Below are positions 25,536 through 37,922 of a DNA stretch of 64,000 nucleotides, piece after piece. Each line of letters begins with the position of its first letter. Positions within the stretch are counted from its first letter, which is position 1. The notes beneath the pieces are model-generated. The model saw only the letters and a list, made by a program, of their open reading frames with translations, made no database searches and had not been told where the DNA came from. The position numbers were made by a program, and so were the translations under genes. The DNA is from Thalassobaculum sp. OXR-137 (lineage in GTDB: Bacteria; Pseudomonadota; Alphaproteobacteria; Thalassobaculales; Thalassobaculaceae): assembly GCF_034377285.1 (NCBI RefSeq), contig NZ_CP139715.1:4634001-4698000 (forward strand). The letters are read 5' to 3'.

Positions 25536-26570
25536 ATGACCACGAGACGCACATTCATGAAGGGCGCCGTCGCGGCCGCCCCCGCCGTGGCGCTGGCGAC
25601 CCCGGCGATCGCGCAGTCCACCATCAAATGGCGCATGCAGACCTATGCCGGCCCGGCGCTGGCCGAGCATGTGATCAAGCCGGCTATCGACATGTTCAAC
25701 AAGATCGCCGGCGACCGCATGCAGATCGAGCTGTTCTTCGCCGACCAGCTCGTCCCCACCGGGGAGCTGTTCCGGGCGCTTCAGCGCGGCACCATCGACG
25801 CGGTCCAGTCCGACGACGACAGCATGGCCTCGCCGACCGAAGTGACGGTATTCGGCGGCTATTTCCCGTTCGCCTCGCGCTACTCCCTGGATGTGCCGGT
25901 GCTGTTCAATCAGTACGGCCTGGCCGAGATCTGGGAGGAGGAGTACGCCAAGGTCGGGGTGAAGCACGTCTCCGCCGGTGCCTGGGATCCCTGCCACTTC
26001 GCCACCAAGGACCCGATCCGGTCGCTGAAGGACCTGGAGGGCAAGCGGGTCTTCACCTTCCCGACCGCCGGGCGCTTCCTGACCCAGTTCGGCGTGGTGC
26101 CGGTCACCCTGCCCTGGGAAGACATCGAGGTCGCGGTGCAGACCGGCGAGCTGGACGGCATCGCCTGGTCGGGCATCACCGAGGACTACACGGTCGGCTG
26201 GGCCGACGTGACCAACTACTTCCTGACCAACAACATCTCCGGCGCCTGGTGCGGCTCGTTCTTCGCCAATATGGGCCGCTGGGAGGAACTGCCGGAGGAT
26301 CTGCAGACCCTGTTCCGGGTGTGCTGCGACCAGTCGCATTATTACCGGCAGTACTGGTACTGGGGCGGCGAGGCGAGCCTGCGAGTGAACGGCACCAAGA
26401 TGGAACTGACCACCATCCCCGACGCCGAATGGGCGACGGTCGAGGCGGCCGCCCGGGTGTTCTGGGACGAGATCGCCAAGGAATCCCCGCTCAAGGCGAA
26501 GGTCGTCGGCATCATCAAGCAGTATAACGAGGATATGGAAAAGGCCGGGCGGCCGTACCGCTACACCTGA
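25536..26570 (+). CDS. TRAP transporter substrate-binding protein (DctP type)
   Basis: The 344-residue protein starts with a probable Tat signal (TRRTFMKG then AAAPAVALATPAIAQ). The binding protein fold contains FFADQLVPTGELFRALQRGTID, GKRVFTFPTAGRFL and DGIAWSGITEDY, typical of DctP proteins for keto or hydroxy acids. It is periplasmic and feeds the DctQM permease encoded immediately upstream. The ligand cannot be assigned. TTAGGAGGG precedes ATG 25536. Confidence 0.9.
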   Translation: MTTRRTFMKGAVAAAPAVALATPAIAQSTIKWRMQTYAGPALAEHVIKPAIDMFNKIAGDRMQIELFFADQLVPTGELFRALQRGTIDAVQSDDDSMASPTEVTVFGGYFPFASRYSLDVPVLFNQYGLAEIWEEEYAKVGVKHVSAGAWDPCHFATKDPIRSLKDLEGKRVFTFPTAGRFLTQFGVVPVTLPWEDIEVAVQTGELDGIAWSGITEDYTVGWADVTNYFLTNNISGAWCGSFFANMGRWEELPEDLQTLFRVCCDQSHYYRQYWYWGGEASLRVNGTKMELTTIPDAEWATVEAAARVFWDEIAKESPLKAKVVGIIKQYNEDMEKAGRPYRYT

Positions 26571-26624
26571 CTTATCCGCTAGTCCCGGAGCGGCGGTGGG
26601 CCCGCCGCTCCGTCGGATGAAGCC

Positions 26625-27035
26625 TTACTCGGCCGCTTCGGCCGGCGCATCGACGATCCGGGTCTCGAAATTCGCCGGCGAGACGATCTCCAGCAGTTCC
26701 ATGTCCGGCGAGCACTCGATCTCCCGGTGCGGGATCAGCGGCCGCTGGTTGATGCAGTCGCCCGCGCGGATGGTGTGCACGCCCTCGCCCGCATACTCGA
26801 ACTTGGCCCAGCCCTTGAGCACGTAGACCATCTGGAAGTCGCAGTCGTGCACGTGCCAGTGCTGCACCTCGTCGGTGTCCTTGCGGCCGTTGGCCTTGAC
26901 GATATGGGCGACATAATCGCCGTTCGTCGCGTCCTTCACGCCCAGATCCCGATACTCGAAGATCTTGCGCATGCCCTCGGTGAAGACCGCGTTGGCGGCT
27001 TCGTTGTGGCTGAACTTCCAGGTTTCCTTACCCAT
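26625..27035 (-). CDS. Cupin-domain protein
   Basis: The 136-residue protein has the cupin motif VQHWHVHDCDFQMVYVLKGWAKFEY and a second motif with PLIPHREIECSPDMELLEI. Histidines for metal binding are present. It converges on the TRAP operon, so it may process the imported compound, but that is inference. GAGAGAGGA precedes ATG 27035. Confidence 0.8.
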   Translation of the reverse strand: MGKETWKFSHNEAANAVFTEGMRKIFEYRDLGVKDATNGDYVAHIVKANGRKDTDEVQHWHVHDCDFQMVYVLKGWAKFEYAGEGVHTIRAGDCINQRPLIPHREIECSPDMELLEIVSPANFETRIVDAPAEAAE

Positions 27036-27135
27036 CGCGTCCTCTCTCTTGGTCGAGTGTTCTTGCTGTTGGGGAAACGATAGCGCGACCGGCCCCGTGC
27101 GCCAACGGGTCGGATATTGTCAGGTCCGCCCGACG

Positions 27136-27552
27136 TCAGGACTGTGCCGGGAACAGGACGGCGTCCAGCCGCTGCTTGAGCTGTTTGGGCGAGACCGGCT
27201 TGACGAGATAGCCGTCGACCCGCAGGTCCTTGGCCTGCACCACCGTGTCGCGCTCGGCATCCCCCGTCAGAAAGATTACCGGCAGACGCGTGAACTCCGG
27301 CTTGCCGAGGCTGCGCAGCTTGCGCAGGAAGGTGAGCCCGTCGATCGGTTCCATGTGAATGTCGCAGAGGATGACCTGCGGATTGACCCGCAGCAATTCC
27401 TTGAACCCATCGGCGCCGTTGGCGACGTCGTGGATCAGCCGGAAGCCGATCTGCCGCAGCAGGCGGACGATGATCTGGCGAACGTGGCTCTCGTCCTCGA
27501 GCACGAGAATGCGGATCTGCTCATACGGGTTGGCTTCGTTGAACGCAGTCAT
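27136..27552 (-). CDS. Stand-alone receiver-domain response regulator (CheY-like)
   Basis: The 138-residue protein is a single receiver domain. The acidic pair is in VLEDE (about residues 17-21), the phosphorylation site is D64 (ILCDIHM), followed by a threonine in FLTGD and the lysine in YLVKPVS. No output domain is present. It lies downstream of the hybrid kinase gene on the same strand with a gap of 71 bases, and is a plausible phosphate acceptor from that kinase's Hpt domain. Confidence 0.9.
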   Translation of the reverse strand: MTAFNEANPYEQIRILVLEDESHVRQIIVRLLRQIGFRLIHDVANGADGFKELLRVNPQVILCDIHMEPIDGLTFLRKLRSLGKPEFTRLPVIFLTGDAERDTVVQAKDLRVDGYLVKPVSPKQLKQRLDAVLFPAQS

Positions 27553-27623
27553 CGCCTCGCCCCCAGACTGGATCCGCGATTGAGCGGGATAGGTTGAAAA
27601 TCATCCCCCAAGACGCGTCCGAC

Positions 27624-30758
<3,135 letters not shown>

Positions 30759-30841
30759 GACCCGGCGTCAACTCTAACGCCTAAGTCTTGGCAACGGGAA
30801 TGCAGCGAGAATCTTATTTTCTATACGGTCTTTCGCCGGTC

Positions 30842-32218
30842 TCAGAGCGTCCCGGCAACCTGGTCGACCGCGACTTTGGTGGCGGCGACGATCTTGTCCG
30901 CCTCTTCGCGGGTGAGGCAGAGCGGCGGGGCGAGGCCGAGGATGTCGCCCTGGGGCATGGCCCGGCCGATCACCCCCTGCTCCAGCAGGCCGGACACGAT
31001 CCGCGCGCCGACCTTCCGGGCCGGATCGAAATACGTGCGGTCGGCCTTGTCGGCGACGAATTCGACTGCGCAGAGCAGCCCCTCGCCGCGCACCTCGCCC
31101 ACATTCGGGTGGTCGCCCACGGCGTCGATCAGCGCCTGCTTCAGATAAGCGCCGACGCTGCCGGCATTCTCCACCAGGCCGAGGCTGTCGATCAGCTTCA
31201 GGTTGGCGACACCGGCGGCGGCACCGATCGGATGGGCCGAGTAGGTCCAACCATGGCCGATCGGCCCGAACTCGTCCGTGCCCTGCTCCAGCACTTTCCA
31301 CACCCGGTCGGACACGATGGAACCCGACAGCGGCGCATAGGCCGAGGTCAGGCCCTTGGCGATGGTGATGAAATCCGGGCGGATGCCGTAATGGTCGGAG
31401 CCGAACATGGAGCCCAGCCGTCCGAACCCGGTCACCACCTCGTCGGCGATCAGCAGGATGTCGTGCCTGTCGAGCACCGCCTGGATCGCCGGCCAGTAAC
31501 CCGCCGGCGGCGGCACCAGACCGCCGGTCCCGAGCGCCGGCTCGCCGATGAAGGCGGCAATGGTGTCGGCCCCTTCCCGCTCGATCAGCGCCTCCAGATC
31601 GGCCACGCACTCGGCGACGAACTCGGCCTCGCTGCTGGCCAGGTTCGGGCGGCGGTAATAGACCGGCGCGGTGGTGTGCAGGATGCGATCGAGCGGCAGG
31701 TCGAACTTCTTGTGGAACAGCTCCAGCCCGGTGAGCGAGCCGGTGACCAGCCCCGAGCCGTGATAGCCCCGCCAGCGCGAGATGATCTTCTTCTTCTCCG
31801 GCCGACCCAGAATGTTGTTGTAGTACCAGACCAGCTTGATGTTGGTTTCGTTGGCGTCGGACCCGCCGAGGCCGAAATACACCTTCGACATGCCGTCGGG
31901 CGCGCGGTCCATGACCATCTGCGCCAGGGTGATGGACGCCTCGGTGCCGTGGCCGACATAGGCGTGGTAATAGGCCAGTTCCTTCGCCTGCGCGGCGATC
32001 GCCTCGGCGATCTCGGGGCGGCCGTAGCCCACATTCACGCAGTACAGGCCGGCGAAGCCATCCAGCAGCCGGTTGCCGTCGCGGTCCTCGATATAGACGC
32101 CGGAGCCGCCGGTGACGATACGGTTGGGGCTCTCGCCACGGGCATGCTGGGCCAGATGGGTGGAGGGATGGAAGAAGGACTCCCGGTCCCACTTGTCGAG
32201 CTGGTCGTTGGTCAGCAT
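30842..32218 (-). CDS. Class III PLP aminotransferase
   Basis: The 458-residue protein is an omega-transaminase-family enzyme. It has LLDGFAGLYCVNVGYG at the start, IGEPALGTGGLVPPPAGY, the cofactor aspartate in LLIADEVVTGFGRLG and the Schiff-base lysine in FITIAKGLTSAYAPL. The family transfers amino groups from diamines, amino acids or taurine-like donors to pyruvate or another keto acid; the donor is undetermined. It sits between the kinase gene and the dipeptide-type transporter operon. Confidence 0.88.
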   Translation of the reverse strand: MLTNDQLDKWDRESFFHPSTHLAQHARGESPNRIVTGGSGVYIEDRDGNRLLDGFAGLYCVNVGYGRPEIAEAIAAQAKELAYYHAYVGHGTEASITLAQMVMDRAPDGMSKVYFGLGGSDANETNIKLVWYYNNILGRPEKKKIISRWRGYHGSGLVTGSLTGLELFHKKFDLPLDRILHTTAPVYYRRPNLASSEAEFVAECVADLEALIEREGADTIAAFIGEPALGTGGLVPPPAGYWPAIQAVLDRHDILLIADEVVTGFGRLGSMFGSDHYGIRPDFITIAKGLTSAYAPLSGSIVSDRVWKVLEQGTDEFGPIGHGWTYSAHPIGAAAGVANLKLIDSLGLVENAGSVGAYLKQALIDAVGDHPNVGEVRGEGLLCAVEFVADKADRTYFDPARKVGARIVSGLLEQGVIGRAMPQGDILGLAPPLCLTREEADKIVAATKVAVDQVAGTL

Positions 32219-32355
32219 GGCCGCCTACCTCGCATTTTTAGACTTATCGGTTGTGCCCTCGGACATCGCGCAAATCGACCGCCGCCGCAACCTTTGTGGC
32301 CGGAATTCGGGGCCGTCAGGCCTGACCCGGTGCGCTCCATAGAGCCTGAAAAGAA

Positions 32356-32379
32356 AAAGGCGGCCCTATGGCCGCCTTT
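32356..32379 (-). terminator. Rho-independent terminator of the ABC importer operon
   Basis: AAAGGCGGCC (32356-32365) pairs perfectly with GGCCGCCTTT (32370-32379) across a four-base loop. Read on the minus strand, the stem is followed by a T-rich run, and it lies 20 bases past the stop of the ATPase gene. It should end the transporter transcript before the aminotransferase gene. Confidence 0.85.
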
Positions 32380-32398
32380 CCCCGGGTCGGACCACCGG

Positions 32399-34054
32399 TC
32401 AGGTGTTGGCCGCCTCGCCGATATTGTCGACGCCGCGCTCCTCGAGCACGGTGGTCAGCCAGTTCGGATCCATCTCCGGCACCGACGACAGCAGCAGATC
32501 GGTGTAGGGATGGTGCGGCGGGGTGAACATCTCGGTCTTCGGGCCGGCTTCCACCACCTCGCCCTGCTTCATCACCACCACCTCGTCGGCGATCGAGCGC
32601 ACCGTGGCGAGGTCGTGGGTGATGAACATGTAGGCCAGGTTCAGCTCCTTCTGCAGCCGGTCGAGCAGCTTCAGGATCCCCTCGGCCACGAGCTGGTCCA
32701 GCGCGCTGGTCACCTCGTCGCAGATGATGAAGTTCGGCTCCGCCGCCAGCGCCCGGGCGATGCCGATGCGCTGCTTCTGGCCACCCGACAGTTCCGGCGG
32801 GAAGCGGCTGTAGTATTTCGACGGCTCCAGCTCGATCAGGTCGAGCAGCTCGTCGACCCGGCTCTTCAGCGCACCGCCGCGCAGGCCCATGTAGAACTGG
32901 GCCGGCCGGCCGATGATGTCGCAGATCCGAACCTTCGGGTTCAGCGCCGTGTCGGCCATCTGATAGATCATCTGGGCCTGGCGGAGCTGCTCCTTGGAGC
33001 GGTCCCTGTAGCTCGGCGGCATCTCCACGCCGTTCATCACGATCTTGCCGGCGGTCGGCGGCAGGAGGCCGGTGATGCAGCGCGCCGTGGTCGACTTGCC
33101 CGACCCGGACTCGCCCACCACCGCCACGGTCATGCCGGCATGGATGTCGAAGGACACGTCGTGCAGGACCGGGGTGTCGCCATAGGCCGCATCCACGTTC
33201 TGCACGGAGACCACCGGCACGGCATCGCCGCCGGGGCGGGACTTCTGCTCGCGCTTGAAGCTGCGCACCGCCCAGAGGGATTTGGTGTAGTCCTCCTTCG
33301 GGTTGGTCAGCATGGTCTCGGTGTCGGCTTCCTCGACCTCGTTGCCCTTGAGCAGCACCTTGATGGTGTCGGCCATCTGCGCCACCACCGCCAGGTCGTG
33401 GGTGATGTAGATCGCCGCGGTGTTGAACTGCTCGACGATGTCGCGGATCGCGGCCAGAACCTCGATCTGCGTGGTCACGTCGAGGGCCGTGGTCGGCTCG
33501 TCGAAGATGATCAGGTCGGGACGGCAGGCCATGGCCATCGCCGTCATCGCCCGCTGGAGCTGGCCGCCGGACACCTGGTGCGGATAGCGGAAGCCGATCT
33601 CCTGCGGGTTGGGAAGACGCAGGCGCTCGTAGAGCTCCATCGCGTCCTCCTGCGCCTCCATCCGCTTGCGGATCCGGTAGTGGATCGGCGCCTCGGTGTG
33701 CTGGTCGATGATCTTGTGCGCCGGGTTGAAGGACGCCGCCGCCGACTGGGCCACATAGGCGATGCGCGAGCCGCGCAGGGCCCGGCGGTCGGCTTCCGTG
33801 GTCGTGGTCAGCTCCATGCCGTCGAACTCGATCGAGCCGCTGGAGATCCTGCAGCCGTCGCGGGCGAAGCCCATGGCGGCAAGGCCGATCGTGGACTTGC
33901 CCGCCCCGGACTCGCCGATCAGGCCCATCACCTCACCCTTGTGCAGGGTGAGGTCGATGCCGTGAACGATCTCGATCCACTTCTCGTCCGAGTAGCCCTC
34001 GATCCGCAGGTCGCGGATCTTGAGCAGCAGATCCTTGTTTTTGTTATCGGCCAT
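32399..34054 (-). CDS. ABC transporter ATPase with two fused nucleotide-binding domains (DppD-DppF type)
   Basis: The 551-residue protein contains two complete ATPase domains. The first has GESGAGKST (Walker A), VSGGQLQRAMTAMAMA (signature) and LIIFDEPTTALD. The second has GESGSGKST, LSGGQKQRIGIARALA and FIICDEVTSALD. This corresponds to DppD and DppF of peptide/opine importers joined in one chain. It follows the second permease gene by four bases and is the last gene of the operon, before the terminator at 32356. Confidence 0.93.
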   Translation of the reverse strand: MADNKNKDLLLKIRDLRIEGYSDEKWIEIVHGIDLTLHKGEVMGLIGESGAGKSTIGLAAMGFARDGCRISSGSIEFDGMELTTTTEADRRALRGSRIAYVAQSAAASFNPAHKIIDQHTEAPIHYRIRKRMEAQEDAMELYERLRLPNPQEIGFRYPHQVSGGQLQRAMTAMAMACRPDLIIFDEPTTALDVTTQIEVLAAIRDIVEQFNTAAIYITHDLAVVAQMADTIKVLLKGNEVEEADTETMLTNPKEDYTKSLWAVRSFKREQKSRPGGDAVPVVSVQNVDAAYGDTPVLHDVSFDIHAGMTVAVVGESGSGKSTTARCITGLLPPTAGKIVMNGVEMPPSYRDRSKEQLRQAQMIYQMADTALNPKVRICDIIGRPAQFYMGLRGGALKSRVDELLDLIELEPSKYYSRFPPELSGGQKQRIGIARALAAEPNFIICDEVTSALDQLVAEGILKLLDRLQKELNLAYMFITHDLATVRSIADEVVVMKQGEVVEAGPKTEMFTPPHHPYTDLLLSSVPEMDPNWLTTVLEERGVDNIGEAANT

Positions 34055-34058
34055 ATCC

Positions 34059-35120
34059 TTACCCCTTCAGTCCGGAGGACCGGAACAGCATCCAGTCGAC
34101 GACGAAGTTCACCGCCACGGTGAGCAGCGCGATGGCGCCCGCCGGGAACAGCGGCGTGATTTCGCCAAACGAGATCAGCGTCGCGTTCTCGCGCACCATC
34201 GACCCCCAATCCGCGGTCGGCGGCTGGATGCCCAGGCCCAGGAACGACAGGCCGGCCACCAGCAGGAAGACGAAGCAGAACTCCAGCCCGAATTCCGCGA
34301 TCAGCGGCGCGGTGGAGTTCGGCAGGATCTCCCGCCGGATCAGGTACCAGAGCCCCTCGCCGCGCAGCCGTGCCGCCTCGATGTAGTCCATCACCACCAC
34401 GTTGCCGGCGACCGCCCGGGTAAGGCGGAAGACGCGTGGCGCATAGATGATCGCAATGATGAAGATCAGCACGAAGGCGTTGGTGCCCATGATCGACAGC
34501 AGCAGCAGCGCGAAGATCAACGACGGCACCGACATGATCACGTCCACGACGCGGCTCATGAGGTTGTCGAAGAACCCGCCCAGGGTCGCCGCGATCAGCC
34601 CGGCCAGGGCGCCGAGGATGAATGCGAAGGTCGTGGCCAGGAGGGCGATGCCGACGGTGTTCCGCGCGCCGAACACCAGGCGGCTGAACAGATCGCGGCC
34701 GAGCTGGTCGGCGCCCAGCAGCATGTTCTCGTCCGCCGGCGCGAAGGCCCCGGCGATCACCTCCGCCTCGCCGTAGGGAGCGATCACAGGGGCGAACACG
34801 CCGGCGATGGCGTAGGTCATGATGACGAACAGGCCGAACGTCGCCGTCAGCGGCGCGGTCTTGATCGCCTTCGATCCCTCGCCCCACAGGACGATCACCA
34901 GGAACTCCCGGAAGGCGTAGGCGGTCCCGATGCACAGGGCCAGAATTCCGGCGCAGATGGTGATCGTCCAAAGAGCGGACTCGCCGCCGACGATCCCGAC
35001 GACGAAGGAGACCAGCGTCAGCGAGAACAGGATCAGAAAAGCCGAGCGCACCGAGTAATAGGCGGCCAGGCAGGATGCTCCGATGAGAAGCGCGTAGTAA
35101 CCGATGACGAAGTAATTCAT
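34059..35120 (-). CDS. Dipeptide-type ABC permease (DppC type) with N-terminal extension
   Basis: The 353-residue protein has the canonical DppC core, from PLTATFGLFVIMTYAIAGVFAPVIAPYG (about residue 89) through ENMLLGADQLGRDLFSRLVFGAR and the EAARLRGEGLWYLIRREILPN coupling helix. Ahead of it are about 85 extra residues with roughly three hydrophobic segments, which ordinary DppC proteins lack. ATG 35120 is preceded by GAGGGAAG, and no plausible later start explains the extension away. It pairs with the permease encoded 10 bases upstream. Confidence 0.88.
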   Translation of the reverse strand: MNYFVIGYYALLIGASCLAAYYSVRSAFLILFSLTLVSFVVGIVGGESALWTITICAGILALCIGTAYAFREFLVIVLWGEGSKAIKTAPLTATFGLFVIMTYAIAGVFAPVIAPYGEAEVIAGAFAPADENMLLGADQLGRDLFSRLVFGARNTVGIALLATTFAFILGALAGLIAATLGGFFDNLMSRVVDVIMSVPSLIFALLLLSIMGTNAFVLIFIIAIIYAPRVFRLTRAVAGNVVVMDYIEAARLRGEGLWYLIRREILPNSTAPLIAEFGLEFCFVFLLVAGLSFLGLGIQPPTADWGSMVRENATLISFGEITPLFPAGAIALLTVAVNFVVDWMLFRSSGLKG

Positions 35121-35130
35121 GACGCTTCCC

Positions 35131-36090
35131 TCACTTCGGATGACGCAGGCGGGGGTTCGTCAGAATCGCCCCCACATCTGCTGCGAGGTTCAACAGGATG
35201 AACGTCGCCGCGAAGATCAGGCAGCAGGCCTGAACCACAGGGAAGTCACGCTTGGTCACGCTGTCGACCAGAAGCTGGCCGATGCCCGGATAGACGAACA
35301 CCACCTCGACCAGCACCACGCCGGTGATCAGATAGGCGAGGTTCAGGGCGACCACGTTGATGATCGGCGCCCAGGCGTTGGGCAGCGCGTGCTTGACGAT
35401 GACCTTCCACGCCGGCGTCCCCTTGAGGCGCGCCATCTCGATATAGGGCGAGGCCAGCAGGTTGATGATCGACGCACGGGTCATGCGCATCATGTGCGCG
35501 ACCACCACGAGAACCATCGTCAGCGCCGGCAGGAAGGTTCGGTAGTACAGTTCGAAGGTGCCGATATCCTGGAAGTTCACGTTGGCAAGAGCCGGGAACC
35601 AGGGGTTCTTCACCGCCAGATACAGGACCAGGACATAGCCGAGGAAGAACTCGGGCGAGGAGATCGACGTGAGGGTCAGCACGTTTGCGACCCGGTCGAA
35701 GATGCTGTCGCGCAGCAGGGCGACGATGATGCCGAGGATGATGGCCACCGGGACCGCGATCACCGCCGCATAGCTCGCCAGGAACAGCGTCGCCGCGAAG
35801 CGCGGACCGATGGTCTCCGCCACCGAGCGTCCGGAGATCAGCGAGACGCCGAAGTCGCCCTGAACCGCGCCCCCGAGCCAAGTGAGATAACGCCAGATCG
35901 CGGGCTCGTTCAGACCGAGCTGCTCGCGCAACGCTTTCAGGTTCTCTTCGGTAGCGCCCTGTCCCAGGACCGCTTGGGCAATGTCGCCCGGCAAAAGTTC
36001 AACTGCGAAAAAAATCAGGATGGAGATCACAAGCAGGGTGATCAATCCAAGGCCGAGCCGTTTGAGCACGATGCTCAATACGTCGCTCAT
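35131..36090 (-). CDS. Dipeptide-type ABC permease (DppB type)
   Basis: The 319-residue protein has a typical DppB layout: the first span with VLKRLGLGLITLLVISILIF, the LREQLGLNEPAIWRYLTWLGG loop, and the EMARLKGTPAWKVIVKHALPNA coupling helix. ATG 36090 has AGGAGG eight bases upstream, so I prefer it to the frame start at 36108. It forms the translocation pore with the DppC-type protein. Confidence 0.92.
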   Translation of the reverse strand: MSDVLSIVLKRLGLGLITLLVISILIFFAVELLPGDIAQAVLGQGATEENLKALREQLGLNEPAIWRYLTWLGGAVQGDFGVSLISGRSVAETIGPRFAATLFLASYAAVIAVPVAIILGIIVALLRDSIFDRVANVLTLTSISSPEFFLGYVLVLYLAVKNPWFPALANVNFQDIGTFELYYRTFLPALTMVLVVVAHMMRMTRASIINLLASPYIEMARLKGTPAWKVIVKHALPNAWAPIINVVALNLAYLITGVVLVEVVFVYPGIGQLLVDSVTKRDFPVVQACCLIFAATFILLNLAADVGAILTNPRLRHPK

Positions 36091-36225
36091 CTTCCGCCTC
36101 CTCTGCAATCGCTTCTAGTTGGCTTGCTGCCAAGTGCGCCTGCGCCGCTTTTTCCGCTTACGGCTTGCAGTGCAGTCCAGCGACAGCCCCCCGGCTACGG
36201 TTGTCGTCGATAGTTTGAACCAGCA

Positions 36226-36251
36226 GACCTTCCGGCACGGGCCGGAAGGTC
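36226..36251 (-). promoter_or_regulatory. Intercistronic hairpin after the binding-protein gene
   Basis: GACCTTCCGGC (36226-36236) and its exact complement GCCGGAAGGTC (36241-36251) form an 11-bp stem with a four-base loop. It lies between the stop of the binding-protein gene (36312) and the first permease gene (36090). No T-run follows. Such stems often stabilise or partly terminate transcripts so that binding protein is made in excess over permease. Confidence 0.6.
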
Positions 36252-36311
36252 CACCAGTATCGAACGATCGCTGACGGGTTCTGGTCTGAACCCGTCAAGA
36301 TCGAAGTCGGT

Positions 36312-37922
36312 TCAGGAGTCGAACCACCAACGGCTGCAGGCCCGCGCGCCGTCCATCTGCCAGCTCGCGGCAAGGTTTTCGCCATGGGCGACGTTCTTGG
36401 CCCGGGCGTAGACGAAGTTGGTGAACATCGGAATGATGGTCCCTCCGTCGTCGCGGGCGAGCTGGGCCATCTCGCGGTACTGGGCGGCTCGCTTCTCCTG
36501 GTCGAGCTCGGCCTTGGCAGCCAGCAGCAGCTCGTTGAACCGCTCGTTCTGCCAGTGGCTCTCGTTCCAGGCCGCATCGTCCTTGTAGGCCAGGCTGAGC
36601 ATGACGTCCGGCGTCGGACGCGCGCCCCACTGCACCATGCAGAACGGCTTTTTCAGCCAGACTTCGGAATAGTAGCCATCGTTCGGCTCGCGGTTCACAT
36701 TGATGGTGATGCCGGCGGCCTTGGCATGCTCGGCATAGAGCACGCACATGTCGACCGCGCCGGAATACACGCTGTCGGCCGTGGAGAGATCGACCGTCAG
36801 GTTCTCCTGGCCGGCCTTCTTCAGGTGGAACTTCGCCTTGTCCGGATCGTAGGTGCGCTGTGGCAGATCCGGCCAGTACGGCATGTTCGGGGAGATGTGG
36901 AAGTCGTTGCCCGGGATCGCCGTGTCGAAGGTGATCTTCTTGATGATGTCCTCGCGGTCGATCGCGAGCTTCAGCGCGGTGCGGACATCCACATTGTCGA
37001 ACGGCGCCACGTCGCAGAACATCGGCATGGTGATCGCGGCACCGGACGGCACGTTATCCACCAGGATGTTCGGATTGCGCTTGAGCAGCGACAGGGTCTT
37101 CAGCTCGAGCTGCGTGATGCCGTCGATCTGGCCGGTGACCAGGGCGGTCTGGCGGGCGTTCGGATCGTTCAGCACGGTCATCTCGACCGCGTCGAAATAC
37201 GCGCCTTCGCCGTGCCAGCCGTCGTGACGCTCGAGCTTGCTGCCGACGCCGAACTCGTTGTGGACGATCTTGTACGGGCCGGTGCCGTCGCCGGACTGCC
37301 AGTCGATCGTTCCGTCGCTGTTCGCCGGGCACATGGCCAGGTGATAGTCGGTCATCAGCCACGGCAGGTCGGCGTTGCCGCTGGCCAGCTTGATGGTGAT
37401 CGTGTGCTCGTCGTCCTTGACGATGTCGACGACATCCTTCAGCAGCGCCTTGGCGGCCGAGGTGCTCTTCTCGCCGCGGTGGTGGTTGAGCGAGGCGATC
37501 GCGTCATCCGCCGTGAACGGCTTGCCGCTGTGGAAGGACGCACCCTTCTGCAGCTTGAACGTCCACTCCGTCGCGTCGTCCGTGGCGCTCCAGGACGCGG
37601 CCGCGTCGGGGCCGAGTTCATTGGTCGGCGTGATCTGGGTCAGATAGCTGCGATAGGTGTGCGCGAGCTGGATGATGGAGAAACTGAGATAGGTGCCGGG
37701 ATCGTGGGTGTCCGAAGTGTTCCCGTCATGAGTGCCGAGACGGAACGTGCCGCCGCGCTTGGGGGCAGCCATCGCCGCCTTGGAGGTCCAAAGGCCTCCC
37801 GCCGCCGATGCAGTAACGCCGGCGGCCATCGCGTAATGCATGAAGTCACGCCGAGACAGCCGGCCTCGCTTTGCCTCGACGGCCATGCGATCGATCAAGT
37901 CGTCGCGATATTTTTCTGACAT
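36312..37922 (-). CDS. ABC transporter substrate-binding protein, peptide/opine family
   Basis: The 536-residue protein is a family-5 extracellular solute-binding protein. A Tat-type signal is visible (LSRRDFMHYAMAAGVTASAAG, split here as RRDFM plus a hydrophobic run). It is followed by GGTFRLGTHDGNTSDTHDP and the family-typical WTFKLQKGASFHSGKPFTADD block. ATG 37922 was chosen for the GGAAGGGAG upstream; earlier in-frame starts are not supported. It is the first gene of the importer operon. Ligand: peptide, opine or similar amine, not decidable. Confidence 0.92.
   Translation of the reverse strand: MSEKYRDDLIDRMAVEAKRGRLSRRDFMHYAMAAGVTASAAGGLWTSKAAMAAPKRGGTFRLGTHDGNTSDTHDPGTYLSFSIIQLAHTYRSYLTQITPTNELGPDAAASWSATDDATEWTFKLQKGASFHSGKPFTADDAIASLNHHRGEKSTSAAKALLKDVVDIVKDDEHTITIKLASGNADLPWLMTDYHLAMCPANSDGTIDWQSGDGTGPYKIVHNEFGVGSKLERHDGWHGEGAYFDAVEMTVLNDPNARQTALVTGQIDGITQLELKTLSLLKRNPNILVDNVPSGAAITMPMFCDVAPFDNVDVRTALKLAIDREDIIKKITFDTAIPGNDFHISPNMPYWPDLPQRTYDPDKAKFHLKKAGQENLTVDLSTADSVYSGAVDMCVLYAEHAKAAGITINVNREPNDGYYSEVWLKKPFCMVQWGARPTPDVMLSLAYKDDAAWNESHWQNERFNELLLAAKAELDQEKRAAQYREMAQLARDDGGTIIPMFTNFVYARAKNVAHGENLAASWQMDGARACSRWWFDS

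Noticed and set aside
24317-26527. 736-codon plus-strand open frame overlapping the TRAP genes in another frame.
   Set aside because: It is an alternate frame of DctM and DctP, which have strong family motifs.
30788-34123. Very long plus-strand open frame of over 1100 codons opposite the aminotransferase and ABC ATPase genes.
   Set aside because: It is antisense to two genes with clear family motifs; its His/Asp/Val-rich composition is typical of GC-rich shadow frames.
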